From: JAPHSX01 sp039714395 | GTDB lineage: Bacteria > Pseudomonadota > Gammaproteobacteria > Thiohalomonadales > Thiohalomonadaceae | Assembly: GCA_039714395.1 (NCBI GenBank) | Contig: JBDLJH010000004.1 | Location: 62,001 to 126,000 of the forward strand | Length of the DNA: 64,000 bases | Reading direction: 5' to 3' | Part shown: positions 34,617 to 43,070 of the stretch, in pieces | How positions within the stretch are numbered: the first letter of the stretch is position 1 | Layout of the letters: each line of letters opens with the position of its first letter | The notes under the pieces: model-generated | The model's input: the letters and a program-made list of their open reading frames with translations, nothing else | Database searches by the model: none | What the model was told of the DNA's origin: nothing | Position numbers and translations under genes: made by a program

Positions 34617-35303
34617 ATGCATACAAACCTAATCCTAAAGCACCTAAATCTACTTGTTGTCGATGACAACCAGCGCGTCCACAGTGAGATGCACACGCTC
34701 TTTTCCACCGTCTTCAAGAGCATCAGCCTGGCTCATGATGTAGATACTGCGTTGCACCTTTTTGATGCAAACCCTATTGATATCATCATTACCGATATTG
34801 AAATGCCGGGGCATGATGGACTGTGCTTCATCGAATCCATTCGATTGTCTGACGTTAATATCCCTATTATCATTTTATCGGCTCACACTGATACCAAGTA
34901 CCTTCTACGCGCCGCCAATCAGCAGGTTGATGGGTATATCATCAAACCACTAAGCTTTAAAAAACTTGAACCCAGCCTTACCCGTGCAGTGGCACGGTTA
35001 GAGCACCGCATTAATGCGATAGATATCTCAAATCACATTACCTACCATCCTCTATATAAAACTCTACACGTTGATAATCAGCAAATCAGCCTGGGTAACA
35101 AGGAATGTCAGCTACTTGAACTGCTATTAACAAAGCGACATAGAGTCGTTGGCAAATCAGAAATTCATTCTGCTGTCTGGCCAGACGAAGAGATAAGTGA
35201 ATCGGCACTCAAGAATCTTCTTAGCGAACTTAGAAAGAAGCTTAAATACGATGTCATTCATAACCAGCCCGCCAGGGGCTGGACTTTACGAACGAGAACC
35301 TAG
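34617..35303 (+). CDS. OmpR-family response regulator
   Basis: A 228-residue response regulator. The receiver domain contains VVDDNQR, the phosphoacceptor Asp60 in IIITDIEMPGHDG and Lys110 in IIKPLSF. The C-terminal winged helix (about 145-225; LGNKECQLLELLLTKRHRVV and ESALKNLLSELRKKLK) is of the OmpR type. It is coupled to the following histidine-kinase gene, whose GTG start overlaps the last base of its TAG stop. A perfect CRP-type site lies upstream. Its targets are unknown. Confidence 0.9.
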   Translation: MHTNLILKHLNLLVVDDNQRVHSEMHTLFSTVFKSISLAHDVDTALHLFDANPIDIIITDIEMPGHDGLCFIESIRLSDVNIPIIILSAHTDTKYLLRAANQQVDGYIIKPLSFKKLEPSLTRAVARLEHRINAIDISNHITYHPLYKTLHVDNQQISLGNKECQLLELLLTKRHRVVGKSEIHSAVWPDEEISESALKNLLSELRKKLKYDVIHNQPARGWTLRTRT

Positions 35304-37063
35304 TGCATCTATCTCGATACTATTTAATCAATCTTCTCATTCTGATTGTCTCTTTTGTCTCATCATCTGCCAGTGCAGAAGAGAACATACGACTGCAACT
35401 CAAATGGCATCATCAGTTTCAATTTGCCGGATACTATGCCGCCAAGGAGCTTGGGTACTATAAAGAGGCGGGGCTCAACGTCGAAATTATCGAGGCACAA
35501 CCTGGAGCCTCTGCCACAGAGATAGTTCTACAGGGCGAAGCCGAATACGGCGTAGGCAACAGTGGGTTGATGTTATCAAAAAATGCCGGTGCTTCTCTGA
35601 TTGTACTTGCCGTTATTTTTCAACACTCACCGTTTATACTACTAACAAAACAACAAAACTCTACCGATAGCATTCATGATCTGACTAACAAACACTTGAT
35701 GATCGAGCCACTGGCAGATGAAATCGTTGCCTATCTCAATCACGAAGGTTTGCCTCTCGACAAATTTAGCGTGATACAACGCAAACATCGCATTGACGAC
35801 TTTATCTCCGGCAAGGTCGATGCCATGTCGGCCTATACCACCACCGAGCCCTTTGCTCTTAAGCAGTTAGGCATAAAATTTAATGCATACTCCCCGCGCT
35901 CAGTGGGTATCGATTTTTATGGCGACAATCTTTTTACTACTGCTGACGAGTTAAAACACCAGCCGGAACGAGTTCGGGAATTTCGCGAGGCCAGCTTACA
36001 AGGCTGGCGCTATGCGATGGAACACCCGGCAGAGATCATCGACCTCATTCTCAACAAATATACAACGCGAAACAGTCGCGAGTTTCTTGAATTTGAGGCC
36101 GCTCAAATGCACAAACTGATGCATCCTGAGTTGATCGATGTGGGCTATATGCTAAAAGGACGGTGGCAGCATATTGCTGAGACCTATATCGGCCTTGGCA
36201 TGCTTCCGAAAAACTTTTCCCTCGATGGGTTTCTGTATGAGGACAACCCGAAACCGGATCTATTCTGGTTTTATATGGCGATGCTTACCGCCCTTATATT
36301 ATCTATCGTTATGGCCATTACTCTGCGCTTCTCAAAGCTCAATAGACAGTTACTGCGCTTGCTACATATAAAATCCCAGTTCTCTAATATCGGAGAATCT
36401 GTTAACCATATTTCACACCAATGGAAACAACCGCTAAATGAGCTCGGCATCCAGCTGATGTTGATCGAGCAGACCTTGCAAAAAGACGCCAATGCTCAAT
36501 GTAATGCCGCCGAGGTGCAAAAGATTACCGATAAAAGTCATGACCTGTTGGAGTTCATGGCCAACACGGTAGACACCTTCGGTCAGCTGCTCAGCACCAG
36601 CAACCGACATTCTGATTTTTTCCCCAACACAACCATTCAGGAGATCCTCCATTTTGTTAGAGATAGCTTTGCGCTTCACAAGATATCCATCGACTATGAC
36701 GCACGCGGTGACATAGAGCTGAATGGCAGCTCCAGCGAACTCGCCCACGTCATTTTGAGCATTCTCAATAATGCCCGTGACCTTCTAATGGAACGCGAGA
36801 TCGTTGAGCCACACATCCACATTCATTCCTATGCAATCTCTGGTATTTTTTATATCGATATTTCTGATAACGCCGGGGGGATTTCGGTCAAGCCACTTAA
36901 GAATATTTTCCGTCTCGGCTTTAGCGACAAACAGGCTGATGACTCAGGCGTTGGCCTCTATATCGCAAAGAAGATCATAGAGGGAGGTTTTGGTGGCACC
37001 ATACAGGCTGAGAATATTGATTCCGGTGCCCGTTTCAAGATAGCCATACCTTGCTCCGCTTAA
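35303..37063 (+). CDS. Sensor histidine kinase with NMT1/THI5-like periplasmic domain
   Basis: A 586-residue sensor. A signal peptide (1-25) leads into an NMT1/THI5-like substrate-binding domain (27-320; LQLKWHHQFQFAGYYAAKEL is the family start), then one membrane helix (about 328-348), then a kinase core without HAMP or PAS: the histidine is His372 in VNHISHQWKQPLNEL, with ATP-binding boxes ILNNARDLL, DISDNAGGI and SGVGLYIAKKII. The periplasmic part resembles ABC-transporter binding proteins for thiamine-pyrimidine precursors or nitrate/taurine-like ligands, so it probably senses a small molecule. The start is GTG. A good terminator follows. Confidence 0.9.
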   Translation: MHLSRYYLINLLILIVSFVSSSASAEENIRLQLKWHHQFQFAGYYAAKELGYYKEAGLNVEIIEAQPGASATEIVLQGEAEYGVGNSGLMLSKNAGASLIVLAVIFQHSPFILLTKQQNSTDSIHDLTNKHLMIEPLADEIVAYLNHEGLPLDKFSVIQRKHRIDDFISGKVDAMSAYTTTEPFALKQLGIKFNAYSPRSVGIDFYGDNLFTTADELKHQPERVREFREASLQGWRYAMEHPAEIIDLILNKYTTRNSREFLEFEAAQMHKLMHPELIDVGYMLKGRWQHIAETYIGLGMLPKNFSLDGFLYEDNPKPDLFWFYMAMLTALILSIVMAITLRFSKLNRQLLRLLHIKSQFSNIGESVNHISHQWKQPLNELGIQLMLIEQTLQKDANAQCNAAEVQKITDKSHDLLEFMANTVDTFGQLLSTSNRHSDFFPNTTIQEILHFVRDSFALHKISIDYDARGDIELNGSSSELAHVILSILNNARDLLMEREIVEPHIHIHSYAISGIFYIDISDNAGGISVKPLKNIFRLGFSDKQADDSGVGLYIAKKIIEGGFGGTIQAENIDSGARFKIAIPCSA

Positions 37064-37108
37064 AAGCTTTCGCGACACGATTCATCGCTACTTCTGCCAG
37101 ACAAAAAA

Positions 37109-37129
37109 AGGCCGGTCATTGACCGGCCT
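37109..37129. terminator. Bidirectional terminator after the sensor-kinase gene
   Basis: An AGGCCGGTCA/TGACCGGCCT stem with a tight loop, flanked by AAAAAAA on the left and CTTCATT on the right. On the minus strand it is followed by TTTTTTT, ending the ferredoxin-reductase gene that converges here; on the plus strand the T-run is weaker. Confidence 0.75.
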
Positions 37130-37155
37130 CTTCATTATTTACTCAACGTAAAGAA

Positions 37156-38160
37156 TCAATCCTTGGCATACTCAAAGGCATCAGAGTAACAGTCATCAGG
37201 ATTCATCCCCCTGGCAACCAGTGCATCCTTGGCACTATGTACCATTTGCGGATGGCCGCAGGCGTACAGTTCATGTCCACTAAGATCATCAAAATCGGCG
37301 AGTACAGCATCCTGCACATGACCTGTGCGCCCGTCCCACGTCTCGTCTGGCCGTGACAATACCGGACGATATTCAATGTTGGCATTCTGCTCCGCCCATT
37401 TCTCTGCAAGTTCGTTCATGTAGAGACCATCTATGTTTCGTGCCCCCCAGTAGAGGTAGATGCGACGGTGGCTATGCTCGGCAATGGCGTGCTCGATTAT
37501 CCCCTTCACCGGGCCAAAGCCGGTACCGGTGGCCAGCATAATAATGGGAAGCTCCGACTCCTCTCGCAGAAAGAAGCTACCCAGTGGCCCCTCTATGCGC
37601 AGGATCTCGCCATCGCTCATGTCATCAAAGACATGGCTGGTGAACTCACCACCCTTGATGTGGCGAATGTGGAACTCCAGGGTCTCATCATCATGGGGGG
37701 CATTGGCGATAGAGAAGGCACGGCGACGACCATCCTTAAGGATAAACTCGACATACTGACCGGCAAGATACTGCATGCGCTCGGTCTCTGGCAGGGTCAG
37801 GTGCAGGCTCATCACATCCTCATTCAGCCGCTGCATGCTAGCAACCTTGGTTGGCATGGTCTTCACCGGGATATCCTCAATGGCATCGACCTCTTTGATC
37901 TCCACGGTAAGGTCACTCGCTGCGGTGGCAACACAGAGCAGGGAGATATTCTCAGCCAGTTCCTCCTCGCTCAGGGCCATCGGCTCATTGTCGTAGTTAA
38001 CACTGCCCTCGAGCAGCTTCGCCTTACAGGCGCCACAGGCGCCACCACGACAGCCGTAAGGGAATGCCAGTCCATTGCGCAAGGCGCCATCCAGAATTGT
38101 CTCGCCACCTTCAACTGTAAATTCACGCCCGCTGGGCATCACATGCACTGTAAAACTCAT
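37156..38160 (-). CDS. 2Fe-2S ferredoxin-NAD(P)H reductase (AscD/CDP-6-deoxy-glucoseen reductase-like)
   Basis: A 334-residue reductase. The N-terminal plant-type 2Fe-2S domain (1-90) has the cluster ligands in CRGGACGACK plus a fourth Cys in SLLCVATA. An FAD-binding domain follows (RRAFSIANAPHDD is the RxFS motif, near 150), then an NAD-binding domain (ATGTGFGPVKGIIEH; closing YACGHPQMVHSAK). The family name AscD comes from sugar enzymes, but free-standing copies like this are multipurpose reductases of flavin or oxygenase systems. It is divergent from an NAD-dependent epimerase gene. Function in the cell unassigned. Confidence 0.9.
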   Translation of the reverse strand: MSFTVHVMPSGREFTVEGGETILDGALRNGLAFPYGCRGGACGACKAKLLEGSVNYDNEPMALSEEELAENISLLCVATAASDLTVEIKEVDAIEDIPVKTMPTKVASMQRLNEDVMSLHLTLPETERMQYLAGQYVEFILKDGRRRAFSIANAPHDDETLEFHIRHIKGGEFTSHVFDDMSDGEILRIEGPLGSFFLREESELPIIMLATGTGFGPVKGIIEHAIAEHSHRRIYLYWGARNIDGLYMNELAEKWAEQNANIEYRPVLSRPDETWDGRTGHVQDAVLADFDDLSGHELYACGHPQMVHSAKDALVARGMNPDDCYSDAFEYAKD

Positions 38161-38247
38161 CAACCTTCCTCTGAGATAACGATATCTATATCATGACTGA
38201 GCAAAAGAGTATGAATTATCCACCATCCAGCAGATAGAGACAAACCC

Positions 38248-39135
38248 GTGACTGACATATTTATCATCGGTTGTGGCCACATCGGCCAACTTGTTGCACA
38301 AAAGTGGGGCAAGGATAACCGATCCGTTGCCGCGCTGGCACGATCTGCGGCCTCAGCAGCCAGACTTCAAGCACAAGGCATACAACCGCGCCGTGGAGAT
38401 CTGGACGATCCCTCCACCCTGCAGGGTCTGCATTGTGCTGGCAGCCTGCTCTACTACTTCGCCCCGCCACCCTCTAGCGGCATCACAGACAGCCGCACTC
38501 GAAACTTTATCTCAGCCCTTGACCATCACGCACCACCAGAGCAGATCGTCTACATCAGCACCAGCGGCGTCTATGGTGATACGGCGGGGGAGTGGGTAAC
38601 AGAGCAGAGCCCGACCCGGCCTCAGGCTGATCGTGCCAAACGCCGTCTGGACGCAGAGTCCGCACTGCGGCAATGGTGCGCAGCCAATGCTACCCCCCTC
38701 ACCATCCTGCGCGTGGCCGGCATCTACGGCCCGGATAAACTACCGATCACCCGTCTGAAAAAGAAAACGCCAATACTTAGGGAGAAGGAGTGCGGCTATA
38801 CGAACCGTATCCATATAAAAGATCTGGTAAACATCTGCGTGGCCGCAGCACGTCAGGAGAGTGGCACTACCATCTACAACGTCAGTGACGGCCATCCCAG
38901 CACCATGAGCCAATACTTCAATGCGGTGGCCGATGCCCTCGGTCTACCTCGGCCAGTTGCTATCACCATGGAGCAGGCACAGCAGCAGCTAAGCCCGGCG
39001 ATGATCGCCTACCTTACCGAGTCACGCCGACTCGATAACAGCAAACTATTAAAGGAGCTGGGGATAACACTGAAATATCCGGATCTTGCGACAGGCCTGC
39101 AGGCCATCAGCATGGAGCGAAAAAGTCAGCCATAG
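38248..39135 (+). CDS. NAD-dependent epimerase/dehydratase-like protein (YeeZ-like)
   Basis: A 295-residue extended short-chain dehydrogenase. It begins at a GTG with the Rossmann motif IFIIGCGHIGQLVAQKWG (GxGxxG), and carries YISTSGVYGDTAGEWVTEQS, a typical active-site region though the canonical YxxxK is not clear. The pattern matches E. coli YeeZ, of unknown substrate. It overlaps the convergent DJ-1-like gene by ten bases. Confidence 0.88.
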   Translation: MTDIFIIGCGHIGQLVAQKWGKDNRSVAALARSAASAARLQAQGIQPRRGDLDDPSTLQGLHCAGSLLYYFAPPPSSGITDSRTRNFISALDHHAPPEQIVYISTSGVYGDTAGEWVTEQSPTRPQADRAKRRLDAESALRQWCAANATPLTILRVAGIYGPDKLPITRLKKKTPILREKECGYTNRIHIKDLVNICVAAARQESGTTIYNVSDGHPSTMSQYFNAVADALGLPRPVAITMEQAQQQLSPAMIAYLTESRRLDNSKLLKELGITLKYPDLATGLQAISMERKSQP

Positions 39136-39677
39136 AGTAGCCCTGCCGCAACCTCATCACGCTTCTCTTTGCCGAGCAGGATTTCGATGAGTGTCAGTGC
39201 AAATTCCATCGCCGTGCCGGGGCCTCGTGAGGTGATCACCTTACCATCCTGCACCACCGCCTCCTGACAATACTCCACGTCGGGCAGCGCCATCTTATCG
39301 AGGGTTCCAGGATAGCTGGTGGCACGTTTTCCCCCCAGCACACCCGCATTAGCCAGCACTCTGGGCGCGGCACAAATGGCGGCCGTGTAACGCCCTTCAT
39401 CGGCCATTTTTTTAATCAGGGACTGGATACGTGGATCGTTATTAAGATAGTCGGCGCCGGGCAGGCCGCCCGGCAGCACCACCATATCGAACTCACGCTT
39501 AAGCGCTTCATCCAGAGTGGTATCAGGGGTGATCACCAGGCCGCGCGAAGCCTTGACAGAACCCGCCTTCAATCCTGCGCTAACCACTTCAACCCCAGCA
39601 CGCACCAGCAGGTCGATAATGGTTACTGCTTCGAGCTCTTCACATCCCTCTGCGAGGGGGACAAGGACGCTTGCCAT
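39126..39677 (-). CDS. DJ-1/PfpI-family protein (YajL-like)
   Basis: A 183-residue DJ-1 superfamily protein. The nucleophile-elbow cysteine is in YTAAICAAPRVLANAG, and the acidic partner is in PLAEGCEELEAVTI. Family members include protein deglycases/chaperones such as YajL, ThiJ and PfpI; substrate unassigned. Start supported by a GAGAGAG site. It overlaps the end of the YibQ-like gene by 55 bases in the same direction. Confidence 0.92.
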   Translation of the reverse strand: MASVLVPLAEGCEELEAVTIIDLLVRAGVEVVSAGLKAGSVKASRGLVITPDTTLDEALKREFDMVVLPGGLPGADYLNNDPRIQSLIKKMADEGRYTAAICAAPRVLANAGVLGGKRATSYPGTLDKMALPDVEYCQEAVVQDGKVITSRGPGTAMEFALTLIEILLGKEKRDEVAAGLLYG

Positions 39678-40462
39678 AATCTCTCTCTCCGCTCATTACG
39701 CTGTGCGATCAGCTGTGAAACAGGGAGCAACTTCACCCCCTGTTCCTGAAGTGTCGGTAACAGCTGCTCCAGTACCCGTAGTGTCTCCGGATAGGGGTGG
39801 GCAATAGCCAGTGAGCTACCCACCGCCTTTGCCTGGGCGATGAAGCGGGCAAACTGCTGTCGAATCGACGCCTCATTTTTCTCATGATCGAGAAACACGT
39901 TACGGCGCAGGGTGGGCAGCCGATACTCCAGCGCGACTTTTTGGGCTACCGTCTTATTCGTTGTGGTGCTGTCGACAAAGAAGAGGTCACCACGATGCTG
40001 TAACTCATCCATCAACCAGGCCATCTGTCCGGGGTAGCGGGTAAGCAGGCTACCCATGTGATTATTCACGCCTCGTGCATGGGGTACCGAAGCCAGGTTG
40101 GCGCGCAGGGTCTGCACAAAGGTGTCGCGTGTCATATGCAGAGAGAGACCACCCGGCCCCATTGCCACATCATTCATCGCCTGCATCGGCTGATGCAGCA
40201 TTACCTCTTTACCCTGCCGATGCGCCTGCTCGGCAAAGCGGCGGCTAAAGGTGGTCTGCGGCAGGATAGAGTAGGTGACATCACCGGGAAGGTTGATAGC
40301 ACGCAAACCATCCTCTAAGCGATCACCCAGATCATCGATAATCAGACCGGCCATCGGCCTGAGCGATACCCGTTCCAGCCCCTCGGCCTCCTCAGCCAGT
40401 AGCCGCTGAGAAGGCAACAGTAGACAGACAGCTAGTAGTAAGCCACGAGGTGCTGAAGGCAC
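39623..40462 (-). CDS. Divergent polysaccharide deacetylase (YibQ family)
   Basis: A 279-residue protein with an N-terminal signal peptide or anchor (about 1-23) and a divergent polysaccharide-deacetylase domain: MAGLIIDDLGDRLEDGLRAI, then GKEVMLHQPMQAM and GVNNHMGSLLTR, and the closing SSLAIAHPYPETL. The His and Asp residues of the metal-binding site are in these motifs. The family is coupled to envC and gpmI in gammaproteobacteria, suggesting peptidoglycan- or envelope-related work. The start is a GTG three bases after the ctpA stop. Confidence 0.88.
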   Translation of the reverse strand: MPSAPRGLLLAVCLLLPSQRLLAEEAEGLERVSLRPMAGLIIDDLGDRLEDGLRAINLPGDVTYSILPQTTFSRRFAEQAHRQGKEVMLHQPMQAMNDVAMGPGGLSLHMTRDTFVQTLRANLASVPHARGVNNHMGSLLTRYPGQMAWLMDELQHRGDLFFVDSTTTNKTVAQKVALEYRLPTLRRNVFLDHEKNEASIRQQFARFIAQAKAVGSSLAIAHPYPETLRVLEQLLPTLQEQGVKLLPVSQLIAQRNERRERLWQASLSPSQRDVKSSKQ

Positions 40463-40465
40463 CGC

Positions 40466-41788
40466 CTATTTTGCCGTCCGTGATTGCAGAATAGTCAGCC
40501 CCTTGAGTAGATTCAGAGCCTCGTTGAGAGCGTAGTCACTGCTCGCCAGTGACTCCTCATCATCACTCTTCTTTTCACTCTCAACTTTCTTTTTGCCGTT
40601 ACCGTTCTCCAGGTGACCACTCAGATCGGCCTCCTTGAGACGTTTACCGTTGCTCTCTACCTTCTCCACTCGCAGTGGATCGACCTTAATATCGGGCACA
40701 ATCCCCTCGGCCTGGATGGAGCGGCCAGCAGGCGTGTAATAGCGGGCGGTGGTGATCTTCACCGCCGACTGGTTACTCATCGGGAAGATGGTCTGCACCG
40801 AGCCTTTGCCGAAACTCTGGCTACCCATGATCACGGCACGTTTATGATCCTGAAGTGCACCGGCAACGATCTCCGAGGCGGAGGCAGAACCCTCGTTCAC
40901 CAGCACCACAATTGGGGCACCGCTTAGAATATCATCCGGGGTGGCGTTAAATTTCAACGCTGCATCCTCTGCACGCCCTTCGGTGTAGACAATCAGGCCC
41001 TTCTCCAGGAAGGCATCAGAGACGGCCACCGCCGCCCCCAGCACACCGCCAGGGTTATTACGAAGATCCAGCACCAGGCCATTTAGCTCACCCTTATGCT
41101 CTTTTTTCAGCTCGCGAACCGCCTTTCGCACCTGCTCACCGGTCTTGGTCTGGAAACTGGTGATACGCAGATAGCCGAAGCCCTCTTCCAGGGTACGCGA
41201 CTTCACACTCTTTACCTTAATGATGGCGCGGGTAATCGTAACCGTCAGTGGGGCGTCCTCGCCCTTGCGTACCACGGTAAGCACAATATCGGTACCCGGC
41301 TTACCACGCATCAGTTTGACCGCGTCGTTCAGACTCATCCCCTTCACCGGGGTATCATCGAGACGAATGATGAGATCGCCGGACTTCATCCCGGCACGCT
41401 GCGCGGGGGTATCGTCAATCGGCGTTACCACCTTAACGAAACCATCCTCCATACTCACCTCGATACCCAGGCCACCAAACTGACCGGTGGTACCAACCTG
41501 CAACTCCTTGAACTCTTCCTTATCAAGGTAGGCGGAGTGGGGGTCGAGTCCGGAGAGCATGCCACGGATCGCACCTTCCAGCAGCTTCTTATCCTCAACA
41601 TCTTCGACATAGTCCTGCTTAACCTTGCCGAACACCTCGCTAAAGGTGCGCAGATCGTCCAGCGGCAGGCTGGCAGCGGCGTAATTGACGGTATCGCGCT
41701 CAGCAAGAACGCTGGTGCCCACCCCAAGGGTGACACCGAAGACAACGCCTACAGCGAGAACCAGAGAATAACCTAGTGATGACTTCAT
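40466..41788 (-). CDS. ctpA: Carboxy-terminal processing protease (S41)
   Basis: A 440-residue periplasmic serine protease. A signal peptide or anchor covers 1-29. A PDZ domain (about 95-165; IDDTPAQRAGMKSGDLIIRL) precedes the S41 domain (200-380) with the catalytic serine in NEGSASASEIVAGAL and lysine in GSQSFGKGSVQTIF, the Ser-Lys dyad. Ctp proteases remove C-terminal peptides and degrade peptidoglycan hydrolases. The C-terminal tail is long, charged and unique. It lies between envC and yibQ, whereas in E. coli those two adjoin, so ctpA is an insertion relative to that order. Confidence 0.95.
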   Translation of the reverse strand: MKSSLGYSLVLAVGVVFGVTLGVGTSVLAERDTVNYAAASLPLDDLRTFSEVFGKVKQDYVEDVEDKKLLEGAIRGMLSGLDPHSAYLDKEEFKELQVGTTGQFGGLGIEVSMEDGFVKVVTPIDDTPAQRAGMKSGDLIIRLDDTPVKGMSLNDAVKLMRGKPGTDIVLTVVRKGEDAPLTVTITRAIIKVKSVKSRTLEEGFGYLRITSFQTKTGEQVRKAVRELKKEHKGELNGLVLDLRNNPGGVLGAAVAVSDAFLEKGLIVYTEGRAEDAALKFNATPDDILSGAPIVVLVNEGSASASEIVAGALQDHKRAVIMGSQSFGKGSVQTIFPMSNQSAVKITTARYYTPAGRSIQAEGIVPDIKVDPLRVEKVESNGKRLKEADLSGHLENGNGKKKVESEKKSDDEESLASSDYALNEALNLLKGLTILQSRTAK

Positions 41789-41906
41789 ATTTGCTCCTGG
41801 GACAAATTGCCGTTTCCCTTCCTGACCGGTGTCCCTTTCTATTCAATGCGGTCGCGGGTGTTAATGCGATAGTACTGTAAACGCTCGAATTACCAAACCA
41901 CTGATT

Positions 41907-43067
41907 TTATCGACGGCACCAGCGAACCGGATCGGTAGGCTTACCATCCTTACGGATCTCAAAATATAGAGCACTCTTATCCGTACCACCACTATTACCG
42001 ACAGCGGCAATGGCATCGCCCTTTTCCACCCAGTCGCCCACCTCATGATAGAGGCTCTGGTTATGACCATAGAGGCTCATGTAACCGTCTCCATGGTCGA
42101 TGATCATTAACAGGCCATAACCGCGCAACCAGTCGGAAAAGGCAACCCGGCCATAGGAGACAGCGCGAACTTCCTGCCCCTCCTTACCGGAAATCAACAC
42201 CCCCTGCCAACGCAGCTTACCCAGCTTACGCGGTGCACCATAAGCGACGAGTCGTGAACCACGGGTGGGCCACTTGAGCTTGCCCTTAAGGCGGGCGAAG
42301 GGCTTATGATCACCGGGCTCAGCAGGGATGTCCTCCAATGCCTTTGTTAGAGCCTTGAGCAGGGATTTAAGTTCACGTTCATCGGCCATCAAGCCGTTTA
42401 ACTGTTGATCCTTACTGCTGATCTCCGACTTAAGGCGTGCCACTACCCCTTTGCGCTCCTTGCGCGAGGCCTCCATCTGGCTCCTCTCCTGCTCGCGTTG
42501 CTTACGTAGTTTACGTAACCGCTCGCCTTCAGCGTTCAACTCGAGACGAACCTGTTCCAACTCATCAATGGTGGTTTTGAGATGCTCTATTCGGCTGCTG
42601 CGCGCCTTATTCAGATAGTCATAATAGGTGAGGGTACGACCCACTGCGGAGGGATCTTCCTGGTTGAGAAGGATCTTGAAGTACTCCTGGCGTCCCATGG
42701 CATAGGCCGCGCGGATCTGCCCGCCAAGATAGCGACGCTGCTCGGCAATGGATGCCTGCAACTCACCACGGCGCCGCTTCAGTTTGGCCAGCTTCTTCTC
42801 CTGATCACGGAGCTGCCGTTTGAGTTTCTTGATACTACGGCCACTTCGGCCTATGCGCCGCTCAACCCGACGCAGTTCGGTGATCAGACCATCGTAACGG
42901 CCACGATCAGCACTGAGTTCACCCTGCAGATTGGCAATACGCGCACGCAAGCGCTCCAGTTCAGCATGACGTGACTGCATGGCAGTGGCCGCCAGCAGCG
43001 GTTCGGCCAGGCAGAGTAACAATAGCGGAACCAGGGCGTGTCGCCATTGACGCAACGCCCAACTCAC
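41907..43067 (-). CDS. envC: Murein hydrolase activator EnvC
   Basis: A 386-residue protein: signal peptide (1-26), then long coiled coils (about 28-110 and 165-245), then a C-terminal LytM/M23 domain (275-386). The catalytic zinc ligands are degenerate: the closing LHFEIR motif reads LYFEIR and the first histidine motif is missing, as expected of a non-enzymatic activator like E. coli EnvC, which turns on AmiA/AmiB during division. The start is a GTG. It lies three bases after gpmI, so expression is linked. Confidence 0.93.
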   Translation of the reverse strand: MSWALRQWRHALVPLLLLCLAEPLLAATAMQSRHAELERLRARIANLQGELSADRGRYDGLITELRRVERRIGRSGRSIKKLKRQLRDQEKKLAKLKRRRGELQASIAEQRRYLGGQIRAAYAMGRQEYFKILLNQEDPSAVGRTLTYYDYLNKARSSRIEHLKTTIDELEQVRLELNAEGERLRKLRKQREQERSQMEASRKERKGVVARLKSEISSKDQQLNGLMADERELKSLLKALTKALEDIPAEPGDHKPFARLKGKLKWPTRGSRLVAYGAPRKLGKLRWQGVLISGKEGQEVRAVSYGRVAFSDWLRGYGLLMIIDHGDGYMSLYGHNQSLYHEVGDWVEKGDAIAAVGNSGGTDKSALYFEIRKDGKPTDPVRWCRR

Positions 43068-43070
43068 CTG

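Noticed and set aside
37468..38196. A 242-codon plus-strand frame opposite the ferredoxin reductase gene
   Set aside because: Antisense shadow of a well-supported 2Fe-2S reductase.
41096..41776. A 226-codon plus-strand frame opposite ctpA
   Set aside because: Antisense shadow of the ctpA coding sequence; no ribosome-binding site or family pattern.
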